Below are positions 14,935 through 22,674 of a stretch of DNA of 25,966 nucleotides, in pieces (positions within the stretch are counted from its first letter, which is position 1; every line of letters begins with the position of its first letter). The notes under the pieces are model-generated. The model did no database searches. It was not told where the DNA came from and saw only the letters and a program-made list of their open reading frames with translations. Source of the stretch: Firmicutes bacterium UBA5420 (GTDB lineage: Bacteria; Bacillota; Limnochordia; Darwinibacteriales; Darwinibacteriaceae); contig DHNI01000118.1 of the NCBI GenBank assembly GCA_002409455.1, positions 1 to 25,966 on the forward strand, read 5' to 3'. A program made the position numbers and the translations under genes.

Positions 14935-14962
14935 GCGTGATTCTACATAGATGCACAGATCA

Positions 14963-14998
14963 GAAAAACCGGGTGATCCGCCTTGGATCAACCCGGTT
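14963..14998 (-). terminator. Rho-independent terminator of the Mrp operon
   Basis: Minus-strand hairpin: AACCGGGTTGATCC (14998-14985), five-base loop, GGATCACCCGGTT (14979-14967), one bulged base, followed by TTTTTC. It lies 14 bases after the stop of the last antiporter gene. Confidence 0.85.
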
Positions 14999-15011
14999 CA
15001 TGTGATTTGCG

Positions 15012-16907
15012 TTAGGCCCCCAACATATAGGAGCCAAAATAATATAAAACTAGTGCTGCCAGGACTGTGAGAATCAGAAACGCATTGGAATTGAGGTTCG
15101 AAAAGTTTAAGACTGTAAAAATGCCTCCGCCCTCAAAATCCAGTTTGCGGTTCAGCGTCATCATCCGCTTATACTGACGTCTGGCATTAAATACTATGCG
15201 TAAGGAAACAGCCTGATAGATTTTGCTCACGCCACCGTCAAGCCAAGCATAAGCCCGCACGATCTGTCGTCCCGCGGCTTCCACACTGAGCCATTGGGGC
15301 GGCGTATAATGAAAGAGATTTGTCTTCATTCCGAAGCCAAAAAAGGCTGCGCCAATCACTAGAGTAATGATCATGTCCCAGATAGCCGAGGCCGCAAAGA
15401 AATCGACATGACCGAGATGACTCAAGTCTACGAGCCCGGTACTAATTGCAGCAGGCTTAATGAAAAGATCCATGAGAAGCTGTGGCTGTATACCAATAAT
15501 CAGCATCACGATAGCCAAAAGGCCCATCGCCGTAGCCAAAAATGGATCTTCGCCCGTCCCTTTCGGCACTGTAGTCTTCGGCTTGCCTAGAAAAGTTAGT
15601 CCCATCAACTTCACAAAAGACGCGACCGTACCCACGCCCACCACATTAAAGAAACGTTCTGCCCACACCATAACGGGGTTTCCAGAAAGGGCTACTTCAA
15701 AGACTCCATGATGGAGCAAACTCTTACTGATGAAGCCATTTAGGCCAGGTGTTCCCGTAATACCAAAGGCTGCGATGAGCATACAAAGTGCTGTCCAGGG
15801 ATACCTTCTCCATAGACCGCCAAGCTTGTAGAGATTCAGCTCGCCCGTTCCCAGAAAAATAATGCCGACACCTAAGAAGAGCGCTGATTTGAATAGGGCA
15901 TGGTTCAGAGCATGGAAAATGGCACCTGAGATTCCATAGCCCCCCTGACCTTTGAGTACCAAAGCAGTGCCGATACCAAGGATGATGTAGCCCATCTGGC
16001 TTACACTGTGGTAAGCCAAAAGACGTTTAGCATTACTTTGCAATAGGGCTAGTCCCACCCCAAGGAGCATGGTTGCCACACCAACAATAACAACAAACGT
16101 CCCAAGCCAAGGCACAAGGTCTGCCAAACCCCAGTTGACCAATTGTCCTGTACGAATCAGGCCATAGGCTCCTGCTTTGATCAAGATACCGGAGAGTAGG
16201 GCGCTACCTGGGGTTGGAGCAACGGGATGTGCCATAGGCAGCCAGATGTGCACAGGAACCATACCAGCCTTAATTCCAAAGCCAAGGATGAGCAGAAAAA
16301 CAGCCCAACCTAGCATAGCCTTGTTTGTGGGCATGATGGCACCCATACCAATTTCGATTGTAGTTCCGGAGGCTACAAGTAAGGCAATGGCCCCAGCAAG
16401 GCAAAGACCAGCGGCGATTCCTAGGAATAGATAAAAATACCCCGCCCGTAGCGACTCACGATCCTGGCGATGAATCACCCAAAAGAAAGACGTCACCGTC
16501 ATGATTTCAAAAAAGACCAAAAGGGTCAGGAAATTACCAGCTAGAAACACGCCTTGTACCGCACCTAAGGTAATCAAATAGAAAACATAGAAACTTAAGG
16601 TGCGCTCTTCATGTTGCATGTACGTGTACATGTAAATTCCCGAAGCCAACCACACAAAGGCAGTAAATAGGCTAAAAAGCGCCGTAAGACCATCAAGGCG
16701 GAAGCACGGTTCAAAAATGCCAAAAGATCCTAGCTGCCAGTTTAGCACCTCCCCTCCCCGCAAGGCCAAGAAGTTCATGATGCTGGCCAGAAGGGTTATG
16801 GCGCCCACACCTATCCCCACTACGGATTGACCGCGCAAATCCCTAAAGCGGGTTAACGCCAGCGCACCCAGAAACGGAATCAAAATTAAAATCAAACTCC
16901 AATACAT
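15012..16907 (-). CDS. NuoL/HyfB/MrpA-N-like antiporter subunit
   Basis: Large membrane subunit of the complex I/Mrp antiporter superfamily, 631 residues with about 14-16 helices. Key charged residues are present: Glu134 in VFFEIMT (TM5), Lys213 in GFGIKAGMVPVHIWLP (TM7), Lys244 in GILIKAGAYG (TM8) and the TM12 Lys in NHALFKSALFLG. The family loop VAPTPGSALLSG is clear. The C-terminus (RRQYKRMMTLNRKL, then a final helix) recalls the tail of NuoL/HyfB. It lacks the C-terminal MbhD/MbhE portion of a full MrpA (about 800 residues); those parts are separate genes upstream in this operon. Last gene of the cluster, with GGGAGGTG before ATG 16907. Confidence 0.88.
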   Translation of the reverse strand: MYWSLILILIPFLGALALTRFRDLRGQSVVGIGVGAITLLASIMNFLALRGGEVLNWQLGSFGIFEPCFRLDGLTALFSLFTAFVWLASGIYMYTYMQHEERTLSFYVFYLITLGAVQGVFLAGNFLTLLVFFEIMTVTSFFWVIHRQDRESLRAGYFYLFLGIAAGLCLAGAIALLVASGTTIEIGMGAIMPTNKAMLGWAVFLLILGFGIKAGMVPVHIWLPMAHPVAPTPGSALLSGILIKAGAYGLIRTGQLVNWGLADLVPWLGTFVVIVGVATMLLGVGLALLQSNAKRLLAYHSVSQMGYIILGIGTALVLKGQGGYGISGAIFHALNHALFKSALFLGVGIIFLGTGELNLYKLGGLWRRYPWTALCMLIAAFGITGTPGLNGFISKSLLHHGVFEVALSGNPVMVWAERFFNVVGVGTVASFVKLMGLTFLGKPKTTVPKGTGEDPFLATAMGLLAIVMLIIGIQPQLLMDLFIKPAAISTGLVDLSHLGHVDFFAASAIWDMIITLVIGAAFFGFGMKTNLFHYTPPQWLSVEAAGRQIVRAYAWLDGGVSKIYQAVSLRIVFNARRQYKRMMTLNRKLDFEGGGIFTVLNFSNLNSNAFLILTVLAALVLYYFGSYMLGA

Positions 16908-16921
16908 CGTGATTCACCTCC

Positions 16922-18385
16922 CTACAGAGTAAAGAATTGAGCAACGACCGCATCCACCAGGGGCAAGGTTAAACCAGGCCACAAACCAAAGACAAGACCT
17001 ATACCGGCGAGAGCTAGGGTTGGAACGAGCATCAACCACAGCACAGATGTCTTCTGACGCGGTTTTAGTTCTGATTTACCTGCGAAAGCAGAAATCGTAA
17101 TCGGAATGAAGTATAAGGCGTTGAGAAAGCCGCTAAACAGTAAAACCACAAGCAAAATCCAGGAGTCTGTGGCCAGACTGCCCCGCATTAGGTAATACTT
17201 ACTCCAAAAACCACTTAAAGGCAACATGCCAATCATGCCAAGGCTGATTATGCCAAAACTTCCTAAAGTTAGCGGCAAGATCCGCCCTACACCCTTCAGT
17301 TGGCTAACCTTTAGGTACCCTGTTTCTTCCGCCACGATCCCTGCAGAGAAGAACAGTACAATCTTCAATGTAGAATGAAAGATCATGTGCAAGATAGCGC
17401 CTGCTAAGGCCAGCGGATGGAGCATAAAGGCCCCAAGCAAGATATAAGCCAATTGACTTATAGTAGAGTAGGCGAGCCGCCGTTTTAGAACATCTTGTTT
17501 CAGGGCGATAAATGACCCCATTAAGATTGTGATTGAGCAAATCACAAGTAGAATCGGCCGAACATTCATACTTTGGATCACTTCGGTCCCAAAAACGGAA
17601 TAGATCGTGCGGAGAACTCCAAACACCCCTGCATTGACCACAGCCACTGCATGCAAAAGAGCACTGACCGGGGTAGGTGCCACCATCGCCGATGGCAGCC
17701 AACCATGGAAGGGCATGACTGCAGCTTTCACACCAAAGCCAATTAGAAACAGAAAGAGTAAAACTACCAATTGGCTGGGCGAAGCGGAACCCAAAGCGGC
17801 TGGTAGACTCCCGAAGTCTAAAACGCCACCTGTCACCCTCCACAGCATCACAATGCCCGCCAAGATAAAACTAGCACCCGTCAGGCTGTATTTGATGTAC
17901 TTTGTTCCTGCCTCGAGAGCCTCTTTGTTACCAGCATGCACTACCAAGGGGTAGGTTGCAAACGTCAACAACTCATAAAACAAGTAAAAGGTGAACAGAT
18001 TGCCCGCAAAGGCAATACCCAAGGTGATGCCAGCTGAGAGTAAAAAGAACGAGAAATACTGCCTCTGCTTACGGTCTTGATCCATATAGCCAAAAGAATA
18101 GACGCTAGCAAAGACCCACAAAGTGGAGGCAAGCACCCCATAGGTTAGACCTAGGGGATCAAGGGAAAAACTCAGACTGAGCGAGGCTACGCCAATATTA
18201 AAAGCAGGATACACCCCAGAATGCAAACCTAGGCTCAAAAGCCACCACACGATGGCCGCACTCCCCAGCAAAGCCCCCAGCGCTACACTATTGCGTTCGG
18301 TTTTGGCTTCATTCGGGGTCACGGCTATCCAAATGGCTCCAAAGGTTGTGCTAAAAATTGCGATTAAGACAAGAACTGTACTCAC
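16922..18385 (-). CDS. MrpD/NuoM-like antiporter subunit (second copy)
   Basis: 487 residues, about 14 membrane helices. Glu138 (LFYELL), Lys220 (GFGVKAAVMPFHGWLP) and the TM12 Lys (FHSTLKIVLFF) are present. In the conserved VAPTPVSALLHAVAVV segment the next residue, normally Lys in TM8, is Asn251 (AAT at 17635-17633). That change may alter or disable ion transfer in this subunit. The gene starts with GTG overlapping the preceding stop (GTGA), with GGAGGT upstream. It lies between a canonical MrpD-like gene and the NuoL-like gene, and is the extra antiporter subunit compared with the standard seven-gene Mrp set. Confidence 0.88.
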   Translation of the reverse strand: MSTVLVLIAIFSTTFGAIWIAVTPNEAKTERNSVALGALLGSAAIVWWLLSLGLHSGVYPAFNIGVASLSLSFSLDPLGLTYGVLASTLWVFASVYSFGYMDQDRKQRQYFSFFLLSAGITLGIAFAGNLFTFYLFYELLTFATYPLVVHAGNKEALEAGTKYIKYSLTGASFILAGIVMLWRVTGGVLDFGSLPAALGSASPSQLVVLLFLFLIGFGVKAAVMPFHGWLPSAMVAPTPVSALLHAVAVVNAGVFGVLRTIYSVFGTEVIQSMNVRPILLVICSITILMGSFIALKQDVLKRRLAYSTISQLAYILLGAFMLHPLALAGAILHMIFHSTLKIVLFFSAGIVAEETGYLKVSQLKGVGRILPLTLGSFGIISLGMIGMLPLSGFWSKYYLMRGSLATDSWILLVVLLFSGFLNALYFIPITISAFAGKSELKPRQKTSVLWLMLVPTLALAGIGLVFGLWPGLTLPLVDAVVAQFFTL

Positions 18386-19890
18386 AGCAATACCTCCAGA
18401 CCCAACAATGTCGCTGCTGCCTGCTCAGCCAGTTGTAAAACCACACCCGGAAATGTGCCTATCATGATGATGACAACGGCTAAAAACAACATAGCAACCA
18501 ATTGCACATAGGCTACTTCTGTTACGGCTGCGCTTTGAGTAGGGCGCTCAAAAAACGCCTTGCGCAGCACAGGGAGCAGATAGGCTGCAGCTAACAAACT
18601 TCCGCCCACCAAGACTATGACTGCCAAGTAATTACCCCTGGCCAGACTGCCCAAAAGCAGTTGCCACTTGCTCACAAACCCCGAGAATAAGGGAATGCCA
18701 ATCATGGATAGAGAGCCCACCGCAAATACGCCTAAAGTCACAGGCATCTCGAAACCCACACCTGCCATCTCGCTAATTCTAGATTTCCCTGTCTGCTTGA
18801 TAATGGCCCCAGCCGCTAAGAAAAGTAGAGACTTTGTTGCCGCATGGCTTAGGATGTGCATGAACGTTCCGGTAAGGCCTTGAATGTTTCCTAGCCCAAT
18901 ACCTAAGAAAATGTATCCTACCTGCGATACGGTTGAAAAGGCCAGTCGGCGCTTCAGCTCATCCTGGGCTAGGGCAAAAAGGGCTCCGGCAATGATAGCC
19001 AACATACCTAAGACGGTGAGTATGTTGGTAATAGGAAGCCTCGTAATAATATCAGCCCCGACTGCCACATAAAATACCTTCAACAAAGCGATAATATAGC
19101 CTTTGATGGCTAAAGACGAAAGCATAGCACTCGAGGGCGCGATGGCTGAAGAGTGTGCATCAGGTAGCCATACATGCAGCGGAAAGAGGGCAGATTTTAC
19201 TCCAAAGCCTACCAAGAAAAAGCTTAGACAAACCCAAAGGGCAGTAGGATAATTCTGCCATGAAGCACTAAGCTCCTGGGCAATGAAAGCCATATTCAGA
19301 TTTCCCGTGAGTACAAAGAGAAACCCAATACCCAAAAGCACGAACCCAGAGCCGATGGTGGCCAGCATCAGGTACTTAAAGGTTGCTTCGACCGCAACAG
19401 CATCATTTCTGGCAGCCACGATAGCGCAACTGGCAATGGTGGCCACTTCCACCATGACATAAATGTTGAATAGATCCCCTGTGATGCCGAGGCCACACAA
19501 AGCAGCAACTAAGAGCAAGAAGAGAGTCAAAAACCAGGCAGCCCGGGATCTGCTGCCGACGTCTTTCACCAAATCAACAGAAGCATAGAGCAAAATGGGT
19601 GTGGCCACAAGCCCGACCGTAATCAAGAACAGACCTGATATTGCATCTAAGGAGAGCTCGATTCCCCATGGAGCAGGCCAGCCACCCACAGCATAGGTAA
19701 AAGCGCCATTGTGTAAGATCTCTCGAGCCAGGTAGACTCCGCCCGATAAGGCCAGGGCGAGCATGAAAACTGCAAAGAATTCTGCCACATGAAATTTTCT
19801 GATCTTAGTCAGAAGGGGCATGATATAAGCTGTAGAGAGCAATGCTACCACAATTAGAACTGCTAGGTTTTCACTGATTGCGCCCGGCAT
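18382..19890 (-). CDS. mrpD: Na+/H+ antiporter subunit MrpD/MnhD
   Basis: 502 residues, about 14 helices. The N-terminal part includes the MrpD-like AVGGWPAPWGIELSLD (68-82). Charged residues of the transport path are in place: Glu148 (MVEVAT), Lys232 (GFGVKSALFPLHVWLPDAHSSA), Lys263 (LSSLAIKGYII) and the TM12 Lys (SHAATKSLLFLAAG). The most canonical of the three large subunits. It overlaps the end of mrpC by 20 bases and has GAGGTGAGAG before ATG 19890. Works as one ion-translocating module in the membrane complex. Confidence 0.92.
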   Translation of the reverse strand: MPGAISENLAVLIVVALLSTAYIMPLLTKIRKFHVAEFFAVFMLALALSGGVYLAREILHNGAFTYAVGGWPAPWGIELSLDAISGLFLITVGLVATPILLYASVDLVKDVGSRSRAAWFLTLFLLLVAALCGLGITGDLFNIYVMVEVATIASCAIVAARNDAVAVEATFKYLMLATIGSGFVLLGIGFLFVLTGNLNMAFIAQELSASWQNYPTALWVCLSFFLVGFGVKSALFPLHVWLPDAHSSAIAPSSAMLSSLAIKGYIIALLKVFYVAVGADIITRLPITNILTVLGMLAIIAGALFALAQDELKRRLAFSTVSQVGYIFLGIGLGNIQGLTGTFMHILSHAATKSLLFLAAGAIIKQTGKSRISEMAGVGFEMPVTLGVFAVGSLSMIGIPLFSGFVSKWQLLLGSLARGNYLAVIVLVGGSLLAAAYLLPVLRKAFFERPTQSAAVTEVAYVQLVAMLFLAVVIIMIGTFPGVVLQLAEQAAATLLGLEVLL

Positions 19891-20269
19891 TGGCTCTCAC
19901 CTCACTTCGAATTTTCATAATCTCTTTCGCATCCACCGTTCCATAAAACCGATATAGCTTCATAATCAAAGCAAGTGAAAGAGCAGTAACACTCACACTA
20001 ACAACAATACCCGTAAGCATCAGTGCCTGTGGTAATGGATGAACATATACTAGTTCTGGGTCGCCCATATCTAAAATGGGAGCTACCCCGCCTCTGATAT
20101 TGCCTGCGGCGATAAACAAAATATACGTGCTGCCCTCCATAATATTGATGCCAATTACCTTCTTGAAGAGGTTGGAATGGGTCAAGATCGTATAGATTCC
20201 AATGGCAAAAAGTGCTAAGGCAAAAACATAAGGATAATTCTGTAATATTCGGCTCCATAACTCGCCCAT
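19871..20269 (-). CDS. mrpC: Na+/H+ antiporter subunit MrpC/MnhC (NuoK-like)
   Basis: 132 residues with three NuoK-like helices. Family features: IGIYTILTHSNLFKKVIGINIMEGSTYILFI, then a short loop and VHPLPQALMLTGIVVSVSVTALSLALI, the usual HPLPQALVLTAIVI motif. It links small and large subunits in the complex. One base separates it from mrpB upstream; it overlaps mrpD downstream. Confidence 0.92.
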   Translation of the reverse strand: MGELWSRILQNYPYVFALALFAIGIYTILTHSNLFKKVIGINIMEGSTYILFIAAGNIRGGVAPILDMGDPELVYVHPLPQALMLTGIVVSVSVTALSLALIMKLYRFYGTVDAKEIMKIRSEVRANAGRNQ

Positions 20270-20270
20270 T

Positions 20271-20696
20271 CTACTCCTCCTCTTCCATTAGGGCTACAAA
20301 TAAAGTCACCATTGTACTGGCTACTTTCAGACCTACACCTAGCGTAATAAGGAGAATTAATCCCCCTGAATACAACTTGCCGGGTGCGCCCAAAGGAACC
20401 CCTGCCCCTTTATTCATCAAAAAGGTTGTACCCCGCAGAATTCCCACTAATCCCATGGCTCCATACCATAGAGCCCCAAATGATTCCACAAGACTCATCA
20501 TGCGCTCCGAGACTTTCTCTTGACCGCGTTCGAGACCAAAGACTAGACTAAAGGCAATGAGGGAAAGTCCTGTAATGATGCCTCCCGAAAAACTTCCCCC
20601 AGGCGAGAGATGGCCATGGAAAATCACATAAAGGCCTAACATCTGCACAAAGGGAAGCACTAGCGATACCATGCGTTTTAGGATAAAATCCGTCAC
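20271..20696 (-). CDS. mrpB: Na+/H+ antiporter subunit MrpB/MnhB
   Basis: 141 residues, four predicted helices. Typical MnhB segments are RMVSLVLPFVQMLGLYVIFHGHLSPGGSFSGG and the C-terminal SGGLILLITLGVGLKVASTMVTLF. GTG start overlapping the stop of the MbhE-like gene (GTGA). Membrane component of the antiporter complex, equivalent to MbhF in membrane-bound hydrogenases. Confidence 0.92.
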   Translation of the reverse strand: MTDFILKRMVSLVLPFVQMLGLYVIFHGHLSPGGSFSGGIITGLSLIAFSLVFGLERGQEKVSERMMSLVESFGALWYGAMGLVGILRGTTFLMNKGAGVPLGAPGKLYSGGLILLITLGVGLKVASTMVTLFVALMEEEE

Positions 20697-20986
20697 TTAT
20701 GCTCACCCCTTCGATCCGTTCCTTTTTTCAGCACCAGAAAAACTGCAATAATCGCAGTGAATAAAACTGTAGTTTCAATCAATGTATCGTAGGCGCGATA
20801 GTCAATAACAATGGCTGCTACCATATTTAAGGCGCCCGTATCACTGAGAGCACCCTCGATATAGCGTTCCGCCACGTAATTTTGGGCGGGAGTGTCAGGC
20901 GACCCATATAAAGGAAGTTCAGAGATGGCCAAAAGCACAACCACGCCGATACATACCAGCAGAACTATGGCTATTTTATTCGACAT
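20693..20986 (-). CDS. MbhE-like subunit (C-terminal piece of MrpA)
   Basis: 97 residues: an N-terminal helix, an extracytoplasmic segment (SELPLYGSPDTPAQNYVAERYIEG), then NMVAAIVIDYRAYDTLIETTVLFTA, the hallmark of MbhE and of the extreme C-terminus of full-length MrpA, and a last helix. Here it stands as its own gene, as in Pyrococcus Mbh clusters. Three bases after the MbhD-like stop; overlaps mrpB. Confidence 0.85.
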   Translation of the reverse strand: MSNKIAIVLLVCIGVVVLLAISELPLYGSPDTPAQNYVAERYIEGALSDTGALNMVAAIVIDYRAYDTLIETTVLFTAIIAVFLVLKKGTDRRGEHK

Positions 20987-20989
20987 AGC

Positions 20990-21241
20990 CTATTCCCCCT
21001 TCCGCCCGATTTTACTAATTACCGCAATCATTAGCGTAGTCATGCCAATTCCGGCCGCTGCTTCAGTGATGGCCAAGTCAGGAGCACTCATAAGTAGCCA
21101 GATCAAGGCAATCGTTACACTATAGGCTCCCAGGAGAATTGCCGCGTAAAGGAGATCTTTTACGTAAGAAACGGCAATGGCGACAACAACCAAGAAACTC
21201 AAAAAGACAATGTTTAATGCGTCAGCCATATACGGATGCAC
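20990..21241 (-). CDS. MbhD-like (DUF4040) subunit, split MrpA piece
   Basis: 83 residues with three helices. Core motif AYSVTIALIWLLMSAPDLAITEAAAGIGMTT is that of DUF4040/MbhD, which in canonical MrpA is fused behind the NuoL-like part. I chose GTG 21241 because GGAGGT lies eight bases before it. The ATG four codons later (21229) is 20 bases from that site, and longer readings run back into mrpG. Confidence 0.85.
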   Translation of the reverse strand: MHPYMADALNIVFLSFLVVVAIAVSYVKDLLYAAILLGAYSVTIALIWLLMSAPDLAITEAAAGIGMTTLMIAVISKIGRKGE

Positions 21242-21257
21242 TGCCAACGACCTCCTT

Positions 21258-21566
21258 CTATTTTTCCTTAGAACCGGGCTGTGTAAGCACAACCCAGTTA
21301 CCGCGCAATAAGGCCACCTTACCCACATAGTGGGATGTAGCGGGATTGATGATCCAGATAACTCCGAGCACCATTAGTAGCTTGACAGCATTGGCTAAGC
21401 TCGGTGCAAGAAACAGTAGACCTAAGACAATCAATCCAAATCCCAGGGTATCGCCAAGCGATGCAGCATGCAGACGACAATACGCATCAGGCATGCGCAA
21501 AAGCCCAAAACTGGTTAGGGCAAAGAAAAATATGCCGAGAAAAAACAAGATGTAGGATATATTCAT
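21258..21566 (-). CDS. mrpG: Na+/H+ antiporter subunit MrpG/MnhG
   Basis: 102 residues, three helices. The family signature LLRMPDAYCRLHAASLGDTLG (RxPDxYxRLHAAS) is clear, followed by two helices and a short tail. Start overlaps mrpF stop (ATGA). Part of the EFG small-subunit group. Confidence 0.93.
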   Translation of the reverse strand: MNISYILFFLGIFFFALTSFGLLRMPDAYCRLHAASLGDTLGFGLIVLGLLFLAPSLANAVKLLMVLGVIWIINPATSHYVGKVALLRGNWVVLTQPGSKEK

Positions 21567-21892
21567 TGCTGATCCTCCCCGCCAACAAAATGTATTAGCG
21601 CAGCTGGCCTATCCAACAATTCCTGCGTCAAAGCATCAGCATCAACTGGTAAAAGCGAACGTAGCAGGGCTAAAAGGCCCACAAATCCGCACAAGGCCAA
21701 AACAAGAGCAACATCAATGTAACTCATGTTGTTGTTGGCATAAGCCAGGAGCAGAATTATGGCCATGCCTTTGGTACTAATAGCAGATGATGCTACTAGG
21801 CGATCGACGGCTGTAGGGCCGAGTACAGCTCGCACAAAGTCTAGCAAGGCCAAAACACCAATAAGAATGATCACGATAGAAACAACATTCAT
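21563..21892 (-). CDS. mrpF: Na+/H+ antiporter subunit MrpF/MnhF
   Basis: 109 residues, three helices. GPTAVDRLVASSAISTKGMAIILLLA carries the conserved Asp (Asp30) and Arg of MrpF; NMSYIDVALVLALCGFVGLLAL is the typical third helix. The C-terminal tail after about 85 (DALTQELLDRPAALIHFVGGEDQQ region) is longer than in many MrpF proteins. Overlaps mrpE by four bases (ATGA). Confidence 0.92.
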   Translation of the reverse strand: MNVVSIVIILIGVLALLDFVRAVLGPTAVDRLVASSAISTKGMAIILLLAYANNNMSYIDVALVLALCGFVGLLALLRSLLPVDADALTQELLDRPAALIHFVGGEDQQ

Positions 21893-22380
21893 TTCGATCT
21901 ACTCCTTTCCAAACGCTGTATGCATCTAACTAACCGCCCATCCTCCAAACCTTCACGCATGCTCTCGGTTAGGCCGTGAACCAGAAAAACCCCTGTATCA
22001 GGGTTCACGTCTATGGTAACCGTGCCGGGAGTGATCGTGATAGAATTGGCCAAAAGAACTTGGCCCCAGGAGGTCTGCAGATCGGGCTTAAAAGAGACAA
22101 AACCCGAGTCTAACTTAGATTGGCTGGAGAGCAAGCTTCTGGCGACCGCAATATTGGCCAAAATGATTTCCCAAAGGAGAGTTAGACCATATCGAATTGT
22201 ATTCGGAAGCCTACCTGTCAACGACTTGCTGGGGAGCAAATCTGAAAGATCCCGCCAAAACCAAGTCACTAGGGCTGATAATACTAAGCCCGTAATAATG
22301 TGCTGCGCATCATAATCCGATGACAGCAATAGCCAAAACAGTAATAAAACCATAAAAAGAACAATCTGGCGTTTCCGCAC
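21889..22380 (-). CDS. mrpE: Na+/H+ antiporter subunit MrpE/MnhE
   Basis: 163 residues. Two or three N-terminal helices (RKRQIVLFMVLLLFWLLLS onward), then the soluble MnhE domain with LLANSITITPGTVTIDV and FLVHGL. GTG at 22380 follows GAGGTG at six bases, giving the usual MRKR start and family length. A longer reading from ATG 22467 would put the promoter and palindrome inside the coding region, so I reject it. First gene of the ten-gene operon. Confidence 0.9.
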   Translation of the reverse strand: MRKRQIVLFMVLLLFWLLLSSDYDAQHIITGLVLSALVTWFWRDLSDLLPSKSLTGRLPNTIRYGLTLLWEIILANIAVARSLLSSQSKLDSGFVSFKPDLQTSWGQVLLANSITITPGTVTIDVNPDTGVFLVHGLTESMREGLEDGRLVRCIQRLERSRSK

Positions 22381-22411
22381 TTTCTTCACCTCGTATGTCA
22401 CATAGCTAAAA

Positions 22412-22425
22412 CGCCTATATAGGCG
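22412..22425. promoter_or_regulatory. 14-bp perfect palindrome in mrp leader, possible operator
   Basis: CGCCTATATAGGCG is a perfect inverted repeat lying about 7-20 bases after the predicted mrp start point and 32 bases before the mrpE start codon. Position and symmetry suit a repressor site; it could also form a small 5' RNA hairpin. Confidence 0.5.
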
Positions 22426-22438
22426 CATTACGTCTAAT

Positions 22439-22467
22439 ACTATATTCCTTTGCCAATCATTTATCAA
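22439..22467 (-). promoter_or_regulatory. mrpE: Sigma-A-type promoter of the Mrp operon
   Basis: Minus strand TTGATA (22467-22462), 17-base spacer, TATAGT (22444-22439); start expected near 22432. The only strong promoter seen in the 294-base gap between mrpE and the dipeptidase. The rest of that gap (22468-22660) shows no convincing gene or plus-strand promoter. Confidence 0.7.
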
Positions 22468-22674
22468 TATGATTAATCTGGTGTTTCAGCCAGTTTAGGT
22501 CACAAGCTCGTCATTTATCGAAGATTAGCGTCAAAATGCTTTCCTTCCTGTTATGTAGTGCTTTCCAGAAATGGGCACCCCTAGCCTATTTTGGCACTGC
22601 CAGACCGCGAAAGGAGTTCATACGGAAGAGGAGAAGTAAATAAAGATAATCCTTTTTTTGAGGGGGGAATATTG

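Noticed and set aside
17304..17843. 179-codon minus-strand frame inside the second MrpD-like gene
   Set aside because: Out-of-frame shadow: Ser/Cys/Arg-rich with no membrane or domain pattern, while the other frame shows a clear antiporter.
15012..22467. Reading the cluster as a membrane-bound hydrogenase (Mbh) or complex I
   Set aside because: No NuoB/C/D-like, [NiFe] CxxC or ferredoxin-type subunit is encoded; only the antiporter arm is present.
22381..22467. Longer MrpE from ATG 22467
   Set aside because: It would place a TTGATA-17-TATAGT promoter and a perfect palindrome inside the gene; GTG 22380 has a strong ribosome site and gives the normal length.
22571..22639. 22-codon ATG frame upstream of the dipeptidase
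   Set aside because: No ribosome binding site, no promoter, and unremarkable composition.
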